The notes under the pieces: model-generated
What the model was told of the DNA's origin: nothing
The model's input: the letters and a program-made list of their open reading frames with translations, nothing else
The model's database searches: none
Source: Candidatus Eiseniibacteriota bacterium
GTDB lineage: Bacteria > Joyebacterota > Joyebacteria > Joyebacterales > Joyebacteraceae
Length of the DNA stretch: 37,118 nt
Direction of reading: 5' to 3'
NCBI GenBank assembly: GCA_030622115.1
Contig: JAUXGN010000024.1
Coordinates: forward strand, 1 to 37,118
Shown: one piece after another, positions 29,307 to 37,118 of the stretch
Layout: each line of letters begins with the position of its first letter
Numbering within the stretch: the first letter of the stretch is position 1
Position numbers and translations under genes: made by a program

Positions 29307-32300
29307 ATGCGTGGAGTGCGTTTGTGGAGCGCCACAATAGGCGGTGTTGCCATGCTTGCGACGATCTTTGCAGTCGCGGCGCTTGCGATACCGGCAGCAG
29401 CCGTCACATTCAATGTTATCGAGTCCGATGCATCACACACTCTCATCGAGATCGAAGTACCGATGCCGGAGATCAAATCCATCGTGCTCGATGAGCGCTC
29501 TTTTGATCTGGCGGCCGTTGAGGGCGCGAGCGCTTGGGGAGACCCCGGGTTCCCGACTCTTGCCGTCGCGGCAACGCTTATCGCGATCCCCCCCACCTCG
29601 GGTGTTGAGCTCAGGATCATCGAAGAGCAGTACGGCACGATGCTCTGCTCGGAGCTCCTCCCCGTACAGCCGACCGGCCGCCCCGAGAGCGACCCGCTCT
29701 CCTACAATGAGACCGCCTACAACGGCGACTCCTTCAGTCCGGAGAGTTCCGTTCTGATTGGTGACCCGGCAATACTGAGAGACTACCGCGTCGTGCCCAT
29801 CAGGGTATACCCACTCGCGTACAACGCCTCCGCCGGAGAGCTTCGGTACGTGAAGCGGCTCGTGGTTGAACTCGACTACGGCACGGCCGGGAGGATCAAC
29901 CTCAAGACACGCAACAGGCCGACATCTGCTGCATTTCGCCCTCTCTACGAGGAGACGATCGCCAACTTCGACTTCGTGAAGACGCGCTACGAGAGCGATG
30001 AGCGAGGCAAGTACCTGATCATCACGCACGACAACTACTATGACAGTATCCTGCCGCTCGCCGAATGGAAGCACAGGCGCGGCATGGAAGTCGAGATAGC
30101 GAAGCTCTCGGTGATCGGATCGAGTTCAACCAACATCGACACGTACATCACAAACGCATACGACAACTGGGACGTCCCACCGGACTACATTCTCTTCGTC
30201 GGTGACACCGAGTATCTGCCCGTCCACCCATCGTCGAGCGGCTCGGATGACGGCTATTGCCAGCTCGCCGGAAGCGACCCGCTGATCGACGTGTTCTGGG
30301 GGCGCCTCTCCTGCGACACCACGACAGAGGCGGATCTTATCGTGGCGAAGACGCTCGGCTACGAGCGGACTCCGTACATGGCCGACCAGTTTTGGTTCAA
30401 GAGCGCTTGCCTGATTGTCCGCGACGACTACGACAGCTCCGACGCCATCTACTACGAAGACACGTGGCATGCGTACGACCTCATGGACAACGCCGGTTTC
30501 GCCGTCATCGACACGCTCTTCCGAAAGCACGGCGATGACAAGAACGATGTCCACGCCTCAGTTGACGCGGGGCGCGTGTTCGTCAACTACAGAGGCCAGG
30601 GTGTCTCGAACTGGTGGTCACCGTTCGATGTCAACCCCAACCAGACGAATCCGGGCTACAGGCTGCCGGTCGTGATGTCTGCGACCTGCGGCACGGGCAG
30701 CTACTCCTCGGACGGCTATCCGTGTGAGACCTGGATGCGTGCGGGCACGATAGCTGATCCGGAGGGCGCGGTTGCCTTCGTGTCTACGAGTCGCATCGTT
30801 TGCGGAGGCGCTCACTTGAGAAGCGTCGTCAACAGGAACTTCTACACAGCCATCTTCAATCTCAAGATGCACACGGCTGGAGAAGCCCTCGCGCACGGCA
30901 AGTCCTACGTCTATACGACGTACGGCGACGAGTACGAGTACGAGGGGTGGAGCGTGCAGGGAGATCCGGAGCTCTGCATCTGGACCGCCTTCCCGACAAC
31001 GCCCGACGTCACACACTCCTCGACGGTGCCGGCCGGATCGAGCACCTTCGTAGTCACTGTCGAATCCGGCGGAACGCCGCTCGACAAGGTCCTTGTCTGC
31101 GCCTACGCGGATGGCGAGGTCTACGAAACGAGCCTGACCAACCTGAGCGGCCAGGTATCGCTCTGCATCAACCCCATCCTCGCCGACACGGTATGGGTTA
31201 CGGTCACCGGACACGATCTCAAGCCGTACGAGGGTCACGCGGTCGTCACGGTCGACGGTCCCTTCCTCGAGTACGACAGCCATGTGATCGATGACTCAGG
31301 GAACGGCAACAACGATGGGATGCTGAGCCCTGGCGAGACCGTTGACCTCACCGTCACGCTGCGAAACACAGGACCGGACGACGCCGTCAACACATACGGC
31401 ATCCTTCGCTCGACGGATTCCTACACGACACTCGTCGACACTATGTCGTCCTACGGCACGATTCCCAGTAGTGCGACGGGCTCGAACTCATCTACCTATT
31501 CACTGAGCGTCGCAGAGAATTGTCCGAACGGGCACGACCTCGCGATCACTGTCTACGCCACAGCCGATGAGAGCCGCGCCACATGGACCATCCCGGTGCC
31601 CGGAGTGACGGTGGCAGCTGCTGATCTCGTTGTTCAGAGCATCATCGTCGACGACAGCGGCACCGGCGATGGAGATGGTGTGCTCGAGCTTGGCGAGACG
31701 GCCTGGCTCAACATCACGCTTGAGAACGACGGGCCTCTGGGGCTTCTCAACGTGGCCGGAATACTGACCACATCCGATGCGTACGCCGTTGTCACCGACG
31801 CGGAAGCTGTCTTCGGCGACATCGGCACGGGAGGCACAGGGTCAAACGCCGGGAACTCGTTCCGAGTGAGCGTGAGCCCGAGCGCGCCGCCCGCCCACGA
31901 GATCCTGTTCGAAATCGCGGCTACCGGCGACGGCGCTACCTACAGCCACAGCCAGAACCTCGATGTCGGGGTCACGCTCGGTGGCATGCCGTCAGAAGGC
32001 CCGATAGGACCGGATGCACACGGCTACTACGCGTACGATTCCACCGACACGTGGACCGGTCAGGCGCCCGTCTACAGCTGGGAGGAGATCACCGGGATTG
32101 GCTCCATCATCTCCGCGATCACCAATTCTGATGCGGCCACGGCAGTTCTCTCGCTCCCGTTCACATTCAAGTACTACGGTGTGGACTACACGCAGATCTC
32201 GGTCTGCTCAAATGGATTCGTTGCTCTCGGGTCGGAGGACTACCGGTTCGGCGACAACTCCGGCATTCCCAGTACTCACGGCCCCGAAGCAATGATCGCG

Positions 32301-33326
32301 CCCTTCTGGGACGACCTGGATCCGTCGGCTGGTGGCGATATCTATGAGTACGACGATATTGCCAATCACCGCTACATCGTGCAGTTTGACGCCAACGTGC
32401 ACTACGGAGGCGCCAACCCCGAGACTTTCGAGGTCATCCTGTACGATCCGGCCTACTACCCGACATCGTCGGGCGACGGCGAGATCGTTCTCCAATATCA
32501 GGATGTACGCAGCATCGGCACCGCAACAGTCGGGATCGAGAATCACCCGGAGAATGACGGCATCCAGTACGTTTACAACGGCAACTACGACGACAATGCC
32601 GCGACGATAGACAACGGGATGGCCATCAAGTTCACGACCGAAACGCCCGACCAGGCCGATGTGTGGCTTGCGGTCGATGGTCAGACAATAGACGATTCGA
32701 CCGGCGGCGACGGCGACGGGGTTGCCGAGCCGACCGAGACATTCGATCTCATCCTCACGCTCATGAACAGCGGCGCTTCCACAGCCTCAAGCGTAACGGC
32801 CGTTATCTCTACGACTGATCCTGATCTGATCGTTGTCGATGGCACGGCCGACTTTGGGAGCATCGCGGGCAGTGCGTCAGGAGACAACGCTGCTTCGCCG
32901 TTCGTTGTCACGGTGTCAGGCTCGCCGGGAGATGAGACGGCTGAACTCGACCTGCACATCTACACGGGAAGCCGCTACGACGCATACGACATCGTGACGA
33001 TCACGATCGATCTCACGGGAACCGGCGTCGAGGATCTGGAGATCCCGCTGGCGTTCGCCCTCAGACAGAACTACCCGAACCCGTTCAGGGGCGGTACCGC
33101 GCTGGCGTTCGCTCTCCCCAGACCGGCTGAGGCGAAGCTCGAGATCTACAACGTGGCGGGCAGAAGGATAGCGACTGTCGTGAGCGGGAGCCTCCCGGCA
33201 GGCAATCATCTCGTGACGTGGGACGGCACCGATGCACGCGGCGCCAAGGTCCCGGCCGGCATCTACTTCTACCGCTTCGAGGCCGACAGGTTCAAGAGCA
33301 CGAGGAAAATGATTCTTCTGAAGTAA
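29307..33326 (+). CDS. C25 (gingipain-type) peptidase homologue with GQG in place of GHG, FlgD-like tail
   Basis: A 1,339-residue exported protein. Signal peptide to about residue 32, then a C25 propeptide-like region (about 33-210). The C25 catalytic-type domain (about 230-560) includes YLIITHDNYYDSILPLAEWK, ILFVGDTEYLP and DVFWGRLSC. It reads VFVNYRGQGVSNWW where the catalytic His-Gly is expected (Gln431), then VVMSATCGTGSY (Cys461). C25 enzymes are cysteine endopeptidases using a His-Cys dyad; the Gln may abolish activity. CARDB-like repeats (about 660-890), a nidogen-like beta domain (LPFTFKYYGVDYTQISVCSNGF), another CARDB-like domain and a FlgD-like Ig module (LRQNYPNPFRGGTALAF to KMILLK) follow. 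The ATG has AAGGAGGG upstream. It converges on the second C25 gene. Confidence 0.88.
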   Translation: MRGVRLWSATIGGVAMLATIFAVAALAIPAAAVTFNVIESDASHTLIEIEVPMPEIKSIVLDERSFDLAAVEGASAWGDPGFPTLAVAATLIAIPPTSGVELRIIEEQYGTMLCSELLPVQPTGRPESDPLSYNETAYNGDSFSPESSVLIGDPAILRDYRVVPIRVYPLAYNASAGELRYVKRLVVELDYGTAGRINLKTRNRPTSAAFRPLYEETIANFDFVKTRYESDERGKYLIITHDNYYDSILPLAEWKHRRGMEVEIAKLSVIGSSSTNIDTYITNAYDNWDVPPDYILFVGDTEYLPVHPSSSGSDDGYCQLAGSDPLIDVFWGRLSCDTTTEADLIVAKTLGYERTPYMADQFWFKSACLIVRDDYDSSDAIYYEDTWHAYDLMDNAGFAVIDTLFRKHGDDKNDVHASVDAGRVFVNYRGQGVSNWWSPFDVNPNQTNPGYRLPVVMSATCGTGSYSSDGYPCETWMRAGTIADPEGAVAFVSTSRIVCGGAHLRSVVNRNFYTAIFNLKMHTAGEALAHGKSYVYTTYGDEYEYEGWSVQGDPELCIWTAFPTTPDVTHSSTVPAGSSTFVVTVESGGTPLDKVLVCAYADGEVYETSLTNLSGQVSLCINPILADTVWVTVTGHDLKPYEGHAVVTVDGPFLEYDSHVIDDSGNGNNDGMLSPGETVDLTVTLRNTGPDDAVNTYGILRSTDSYTTLVDTMSSYGTIPSSATGSNSSTYSLSVAENCPNGHDLAITVYATADESRATWTIPVPGVTVAAADLVVQSIIVDDSGTGDGDGVLELGETAWLNITLENDGPLGLLNVAGILTTSDAYAVVTDAEAVFGDIGTGGTGSNAGNSFRVSVSPSAPPAHEILFEIAATGDGATYSHSQNLDVGVTLGGMPSEGPIGPDAHGYYAYDSTDTWTGQAPVYSWEEITGIGSIISAITNSDAATAVLSLPFTFKYYGVDYTQISVCSNGFVALGSEDYRFGDNSGIPSTHGPEAMIAPFWDDLDPSAGGDIYEYDDIANHRYIVQFDANVHYGGANPETFEVILYDPAYYPTSSGDGEIVLQYQDVRSIGTATVGIENHPENDGIQYVYNGNYDDNAATIDNGMAIKFTTETPDQADVWLAVDGQTIDDSTGGDGDGVAEPTETFDLILTLMNSGASTASSVTAVISTTDPDLIVVDGTADFGSIAGSASGDNAASPFVVTVSGSPGDETAELDLHIYTGSRYDAYDIVTITIDLTGTGVEDLEIPLAFALRQNYPNPFRGGTALAFALPRPAEAKLEIYNVAGRRIATVVSGSLPAGNHLVTWDGTDARGAKVPAGIYFYRFEADRFKSTRKMILLK

Positions 33327-33360
33327 GATCGCGGCACGATCGAAGTGCGGCAGACGCAAA

Positions 33361-33393
33361 AAGGGGCCGCCCGAATCAACCGGGCGGCCCCTT
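33361..33393. terminator. bidirectional intrinsic terminator between the two C25 genes
   Basis: AAGGGGCCGCCCG (33361-33373) and CGGGCGGCCCCTT (33381-33393) form a perfect 13-bp stem with a seven-base loop. On the plus strand CTGTTTTC follows; on the minus strand TTTTTGCG follows. It lies 34 bases after one stop and 28 before the other, so it serves both convergent genes. Confidence 0.85.
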
Positions 33394-33421
33394 CTGTTTT
33401 CGCATCCGTGCTGCCGAACGT

Positions 33422-36400
33422 CTACTTGAGCAACACCATCCTCGACTCGAGCAACTCATCGCCGGCCTCCAGGCGATACACATAGACGCCTGAGGCAACA
33501 GCCGCGCCGTTCGAGTTCGTTCCATCCCACGTCACCTGATTCCGTCCGGCCTCATACTCTCCGTCGGCCACAACCTTCACAAGCCTGCCCGACACATCGA
33601 AGACCGACACCTTCACGTGACCCGTGCCCGGCATCGCGAATGCGATCTCGGTCATCGGGTTGAACGGATTCGGATGGTTTCCATAGAGCAGAAGCGAGAC
33701 CGGGATATCACCGATGCCCGTCGACTCAACGTGCAGGGTGACCGGTATAACAATCCGGGCGCCACCGTTTGAGTCGATGAGAAGGTCGGCGTGGTAGTCG
33801 CCCTCCGCCATCCCATCGGCATCGAATCGAATCTCGATGTCTGCTGTCTGCGAGGCGTTCACGGAACCGCCCGCCGGAACAGCCGCCAGCCAGTCAACCG
33901 GCACGAAGATCGAAAAGAGAGCATCGCTCGCATCCTCGATCGGAGGCACGGTCTCACCAATGACTCTCACAAGGCACTCATCCGAGGCGTCGCCTGCGAC
34001 AAGCCAGCTGTGGCTGCCGTCGTTCGGCGTGGCACCGATGATGTCGTACCATGATGCGCCGTTGTCGGTCGAGTAGCTGAGGGCAACCGACGAGAATGCA
34101 CCGGACCAGGTCCAGGCAATGTCGTGCGGATCGCCTATGCCCCACTCCTCGCCGCCGTTAGGCACGGTCAGCGTGATCGTCGGTCCCGGAGGTCCACTGA
34201 GAGTCACCGTGCCGCTCACGACATGCGGAGCACTCCCGTAGTCATCCCCTGTCAGTGTGAAATCGATCTCCAGATCTCCGCTGAAACCGCCGTCGATTGT
34301 GACGTTCACGGTCGCCAACGCAATCTCATATGGGTAGATGACATTTGAACTGTTGCCGATCCAGTCCACGGAGGCCCCATCTCCCGTCGTTCCGTCCCAG
34401 ATCAGCTCTCTGCTTGAGATGGAAGGAGAAAAGTTGGTGCACGTGTTCACTGTGACACCGCTGGGGAAGTCGAGATTGACGCGCTCGATCCACTCCTGGT
34501 CTGAGCTCCCGTTGTACGCGGAGAAGACGATGTCGATCGTCGCTCCCGGTGTGTACTCGGTGGGTGCGGACGACACGGTCGAGCCGGTGAGATCCCTGGC
34601 CCCTCCACCGTCCACGATGTCGATCTGGTAGTTCAGAACCGATAGTGCCTCACCGATGTTGCCTATGTACAGCATCCGAGTGGCTGTCTCGCCGGGCTCA
34701 AGCGTCACGTCAAAACTCGCGGGATTCACATCAATGATGGGAGTGTACGTCGGCCCCACTGTGACCGTGCCGAAGTACGGCATCGCGTTGAACGATGTCA
34801 CGGTGAGCACGAGGTTGTCCCCGTCACCGAGCGTCCCTGAGATCGTAATCGCAGCATCCCCGCTCGCGTTTGTGAGCGCAGAGCCGTAGAGAGCGCCATC
34901 ATAGTAGAGCGCACAGAGCGCTCCCTCGACACCAGTAACTTCTACGTCGAATGTCCCGGCTCCCGAATCGATCTCGCAGTCGTGGACGACCGTCAGGGAT
35001 GCAGGCGTGTCTGTCGACACCCTGAGCGACGGGTCGCCAAAGATGTGCCAGGTCAGGAAGTCATCATAGCCGGCGGCGCCATATTCGTCCATCATGTGCG
35101 CCCCGCCGTTTATGCACAGGCCTCCGAACGTCCGCTTCGCATTCCCAACGAGCAGATCCGCCACTTCGTCCTGTGCGTCCATCGGCTCGTTCCAATCCTG
35201 GTTGATCGAGGACATCCAGGTTGCGATCGCGCCGGTCGGCTCGCTTCCGTGAGTCGCCCTGAGCCACGTCTCGGCGAAACACGTGGTGTTTGCGAACTGG
35301 CCGTTCACACAGGCAACGCTGATGATAAACGGCAGCATGTTGTCGTTTGTGAGCGCATTGATATGGCTGTTCGAGAAACCGGTTGAACCCCAGCTCGTAG
35401 CCGAGCCATGGCCGGTGTAGTTGACTACGCTCCGACCGTTGTTCAGACCGCTTGCGACCATCGATGATGTGCCGGTCGGATCGTAAATCTGGTCGACTTC
35501 GGTGTACGTGAAGCCAAGGAGATCTGTGCGGATGTTGTCGAGGTGCACGTTGTCGTACTCGCCATCGTCACCAGGACCCTGGTTCGACGCGACACCCATG
35601 CCCTTGTGGTACCAAGCAGCGCCGGACTGCGGGTACTTCTCGTACTCGACGCTGCGGAGCACCTGCGTCTCCACCTGACCGGTAGTCTCAGCGGAGAAAC
35701 GACCGACAAAGATGTCTGAGTAGTTGTCCGAGCCCGCGACCAGCGAGTAGGTTGGATCGGACGAGCCTCCGTACGCACTCGGCGTCGGGACCTGCGCCGC
35801 GTCACCAACGAGTAGGACAAACACGAGACCGTTCGTGTCGTAGTAGTTCTGGATGTACGTCTGGATCGCACTCGCGCTGCCGCCGGCGTCCGTCACGCTC
35901 ACCATCTCGCACGGGACACCCATCTGCTTCTTCCACTCGACAAACGGCTCCATGGCCGTCATGAAGCTCCCGTAGGAGATGACGAGCATGTTACCGACCT
36001 CGCCGACCGATGTGTACCGATCAAACCTCACATGGTCGTAGTTGAGAAAGTGCCGAGAGTAGATGCGCTCGAACTCGGCCACTCTGGATTCATTCGGCTT
36101 CCGCTCGAGCACATTGATGTACCCGGAGCCAGTCGAGTAGACCTCCACGATGACGCTCGTGTAGACTCTCAGAGTCTTCGTGGCGGGGTTGTACTGGGCT
36201 GGACTCAAGACGATCGTCTGACCTCTCACGTCACGCATGATGTAGGGCTCGCGGGCGTGAACCACCTCTTCGGGGAACCACTGATCGGTCTGATAGAACG
36301 AATCGAAATCGTAGGAGACCGTGGCAGGGTCTATGTTCCTTGAGATGACACCCTTCGATGGTGCGACGGGCACATCTTCGAAGTCCACGTAGCTCATCCC

Positions 36401-36712
36401 CAACACGCGGACATCCATCGCCGCATCGTCGGGAATGATGATGCTTCTGGCCACAACCGGAAGCCCGGGGAGTCCCCTCTCCAGCATGTTCCCTTCCGTG
36501 CCGATAGTGATCGCGTAGTACGTATCGCCATCGATATCAACAGGGCTCTTGGCAAAACTGCCGAACTCATACTCGATGACGGTCCGGGTATCATCCGCTG
36601 CAACCACGCCAACAGCGACGGCATCCGCGTCGCTACTCAACGTCACGGTCTCAGCTGTCGCACCGAGCACCAGCAAGGCAACAGCGGCCAGCACCAATCC
36701 TGCTATCCGCAA
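33422..36712 (-). CDS. C25 (gingipain-type) cysteine peptidase with FlgD-like C-terminus
   Basis: A 1,096-residue exported protease. Signal peptide IAGLVLAAVALLVLGATA, then a C25 propeptide region (about 20-215; GLPGLPVVARSIIIP, YNPATKTLRVYTSVIVEV) and the catalytic domain (about 235-560; MLVISYGSFMTAMEPFVEWKK). The dyad is intact: His435 in VVNYTGHGSATSW and Cys468 in IISVACVNGQF. LVTSFN-type Ig domains, a cohesin-like segment (TPGATIDIVFSAYN), further beta domains and a FlgD-like Ig tail (LYGNHPNPFNPMTEIAFAMP to RMVLLK) follow. It should be a secreted endopeptidase. I prefer a TTG start at 36712, directly before the signal peptide and after GGGGGGTG. A TTG at 36808 would add 32 charged residues in front of the signal peptide. 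Confidence 0.88.
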   Translation of the reverse strand: MRIAGLVLAAVALLVLGATAETVTLSSDADAVAVGVVAADDTRTVIEYEFGSFAKSPVDIDGDTYYAITIGTEGNMLERGLPGLPVVARSIIIPDDAAMDVRVLGMSYVDFEDVPVAPSKGVISRNIDPATVSYDFDSFYQTDQWFPEEVVHAREPYIMRDVRGQTIVLSPAQYNPATKTLRVYTSVIVEVYSTGSGYINVLERKPNESRVAEFERIYSRHFLNYDHVRFDRYTSVGEVGNMLVISYGSFMTAMEPFVEWKKQMGVPCEMVSVTDAGGSASAIQTYIQNYYDTNGLVFVLLVGDAAQVPTPSAYGGSSDPTYSLVAGSDNYSDIFVGRFSAETTGQVETQVLRSVEYEKYPQSGAAWYHKGMGVASNQGPGDDGEYDNVHLDNIRTDLLGFTYTEVDQIYDPTGTSSMVASGLNNGRSVVNYTGHGSATSWGSTGFSNSHINALTNDNMLPFIISVACVNGQFANTTCFAETWLRATHGSEPTGAIATWMSSINQDWNEPMDAQDEVADLLVGNAKRTFGGLCINGGAHMMDEYGAAGYDDFLTWHIFGDPSLRVSTDTPASLTVVHDCEIDSGAGTFDVEVTGVEGALCALYYDGALYGSALTNASGDAAITISGTLGDGDNLVLTVTSFNAMPYFGTVTVGPTYTPIIDVNPASFDVTLEPGETATRMLYIGNIGEALSVLNYQIDIVDGGGARDLTGSTVSSAPTEYTPGATIDIVFSAYNGSSDQEWIERVNLDFPSGVTVNTCTNFSPSISSRELIWDGTTGDGASVDWIGNSSNVIYPYEIALATVNVTIDGGFSGDLEIDFTLTGDDYGSAPHVVSGTVTLSGPPGPTITLTVPNGGEEWGIGDPHDIAWTWSGAFSSVALSYSTDNGASWYDIIGATPNDGSHSWLVAGDASDECLVRVIGETVPPIEDASDALFSIFVPVDWLAAVPAGGSVNASQTADIEIRFDADGMAEGDYHADLLIDSNGGARIVIPVTLHVESTGIGDIPVSLLLYGNHPNPFNPMTEIAFAMPGTGHVKVSVFDVSGRLVKVVADGEYEAGRNQVTWDGTNSNGAAVASGVYVYRLEAGDELLESRMVLLK

Positions 36713-36876
36713 GACACACCCCCCAGTTCGAGATGACAAGTTAGTGGCCCGCTTCCCATGGGCGCAGTCGCGCCTGCAAGCGGGTTCGTTTTTGAACACT
36801 GAACACAAAGCAATGCACGTAATCTGACCGTAACCGACAGCAGATTACCATCATAGAAGCAGTTGTGGATGCATAT

Positions 36877-36904
36877 ATTATACCACAGCAACACAATTTG
36901 TCAT
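36877..36904 (-). promoter_or_regulatory. promoter of the minus-strand C25 peptidase
   Basis: On the minus strand ATGACA (36899-36904), a 16-base spacer and a perfect TATAAT (36877-36882). Transcription would start near 36870, giving a leader of about 160 bases to the TTG at 36712. Confidence 0.65.
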
Positions 36905-36916
36905 TACCAATTGTGT
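36891..36916. promoter_or_regulatory. palindromic operator-like site around the -35 box
   Basis: ACACAATT (36891-36898) and AATTGTGT (36909-36916) are perfect 8-base inverted repeats separated by 10 bases that hold the -35 box. The half-sites are 18 bases apart centre to centre, a geometry typical of dimeric regulators. It probably controls the C25 peptidase gene (inference). Confidence 0.5.
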
Positions 36917-36975
36917 GACCCTTTCGGCTGTTTGATGCGAGCGAGGGGTCTGGGATGCCCCTATTGTCACGCAAG

Positions 36976-37021
36976 AACGGGAACGGGGCCCACTTATCCA
37001 GGTGGACCCCGCTTCCCCGTT
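36976..37021 (-). terminator. long hairpin downstream of the gene at the right edge
   Basis: AACGGG...ACGGGGcCCAC pairs with GTGGaCCCCG...CCCGTT, an interrupted stem of about 15 pairs. It starts 18 bases after a minus-strand TGA at 37039-37041, so it probably ends the transcript that enters from the right. On the minus strand only CTTGCG follows, without a U-tract. Confidence 0.45.
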
Positions 37022-37038
37022 TGTATCAGATCCGGCTG

Positions 37039-37118
37039 TCAGGGCGCCCGCAGGCGCCGGACGAGTGGCGCCGACCGCAAGACGCGGATCCGCCCCTCAG
37101 GACCGCATCCTATTTCAA
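37039..37118 (-). CDS. possible C-terminal end of a gene running off the window
   Basis: One minus-strand frame is open from the edge and ends EIGCGPEGRIRVLRSAPLV then RRLRAP and a TGA at 37039-37041. The other two minus frames stop at once. Only 25 codons are visible, so no function can be given; a hairpin at 36976-37021 directly downstream is the main reason to believe it. It could be chance. Confidence 0.3.
   Translation of the reverse strand, partial: EIGCGPEGRIRVLRSAPLVRRLRAP

Overview
The window comes from a GC-rich Gram-negative bacterium. Outer-membrane and lipoprotein genes (an OprO/OprP-type porin, two lipoboxes) support this. Long secreted proteins with C-terminal FlgD-like Ig modules, lamin-tail (LTD) domains, C25 (gingipain-type) peptidases and SBBP beta-propellers resemble uncultured lineages of or near the FCB group (Eisenbacteria-, Krumholzibacteria- or Latescibacteria-like). 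That placement is inference from gene style, since no marker gene was compared.

Layout. 1-2288 (minus): a partial DUF362 protein translationally coupled to a GT-B glycosyltransferase. 2467-3358 (minus): tRNA-Lys, ssb, tRNA-His, tRNA-Arg and tRNA-Pro behind a strong promoter. 3730-7732 (minus): a housekeeping operon smpB - amidase - GerMN - murI - rdgB, preceded by a promoter, a foldable leader and a hairpin that together look like a free small RNA (6S-like in outline). 8253-9595 (plus): tRNA-Leu and a second DUF362 protein. 9813-13501: two convergent secreted repeat proteins, an SBBP propeller and a parallel beta-helix protein.

13668-23009 (minus) is the most interesting block. It is one tightly packed nine-gene operon: OprO/P-type porin, two-LTD lipoprotein, SdiA-regulated-type beta-propeller lipoprotein, CYTH-like protein, Ppx/GppA phosphatase, a TctC-TctB fusion, TctA, a DUF47/PhoU-like protein and a PiT phosphate transporter. 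It reads as an outer-membrane-to-cytoplasm phosphate or polyphosphate system in which a tripartite tricarboxylate transporter (TTT) has been built in.

23240-26078 (minus): two neighbouring LTD proteins that share a domain but carry different C-terminal tails. One has a FlgD-like module. The other has a short W-G-x-x-K-x-x-Y-R tail that also ends the beta-helix protein, and this may be an undescribed sorting signal. 26385-26686: decayed remains of an RND pump and its PII-like partner. 26849-29138 (plus): an ArsP-type permease followed by an exported SUMF1-fold protein. 29307-36712: two large convergent C25 peptidase homologues sharing a bidirectional terminator. One keeps the catalytic GHG/Cys pair and the other has GQG in place of GHG. 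The right edge holds a terminator hairpin and possibly the last codons of another minus-strand gene.

Many promoters have near-consensus -35/-10 boxes with 16-18 bp spacing, so a sigma70-type reading works well here. All domain assignments come from reading the translations; no database search was run.
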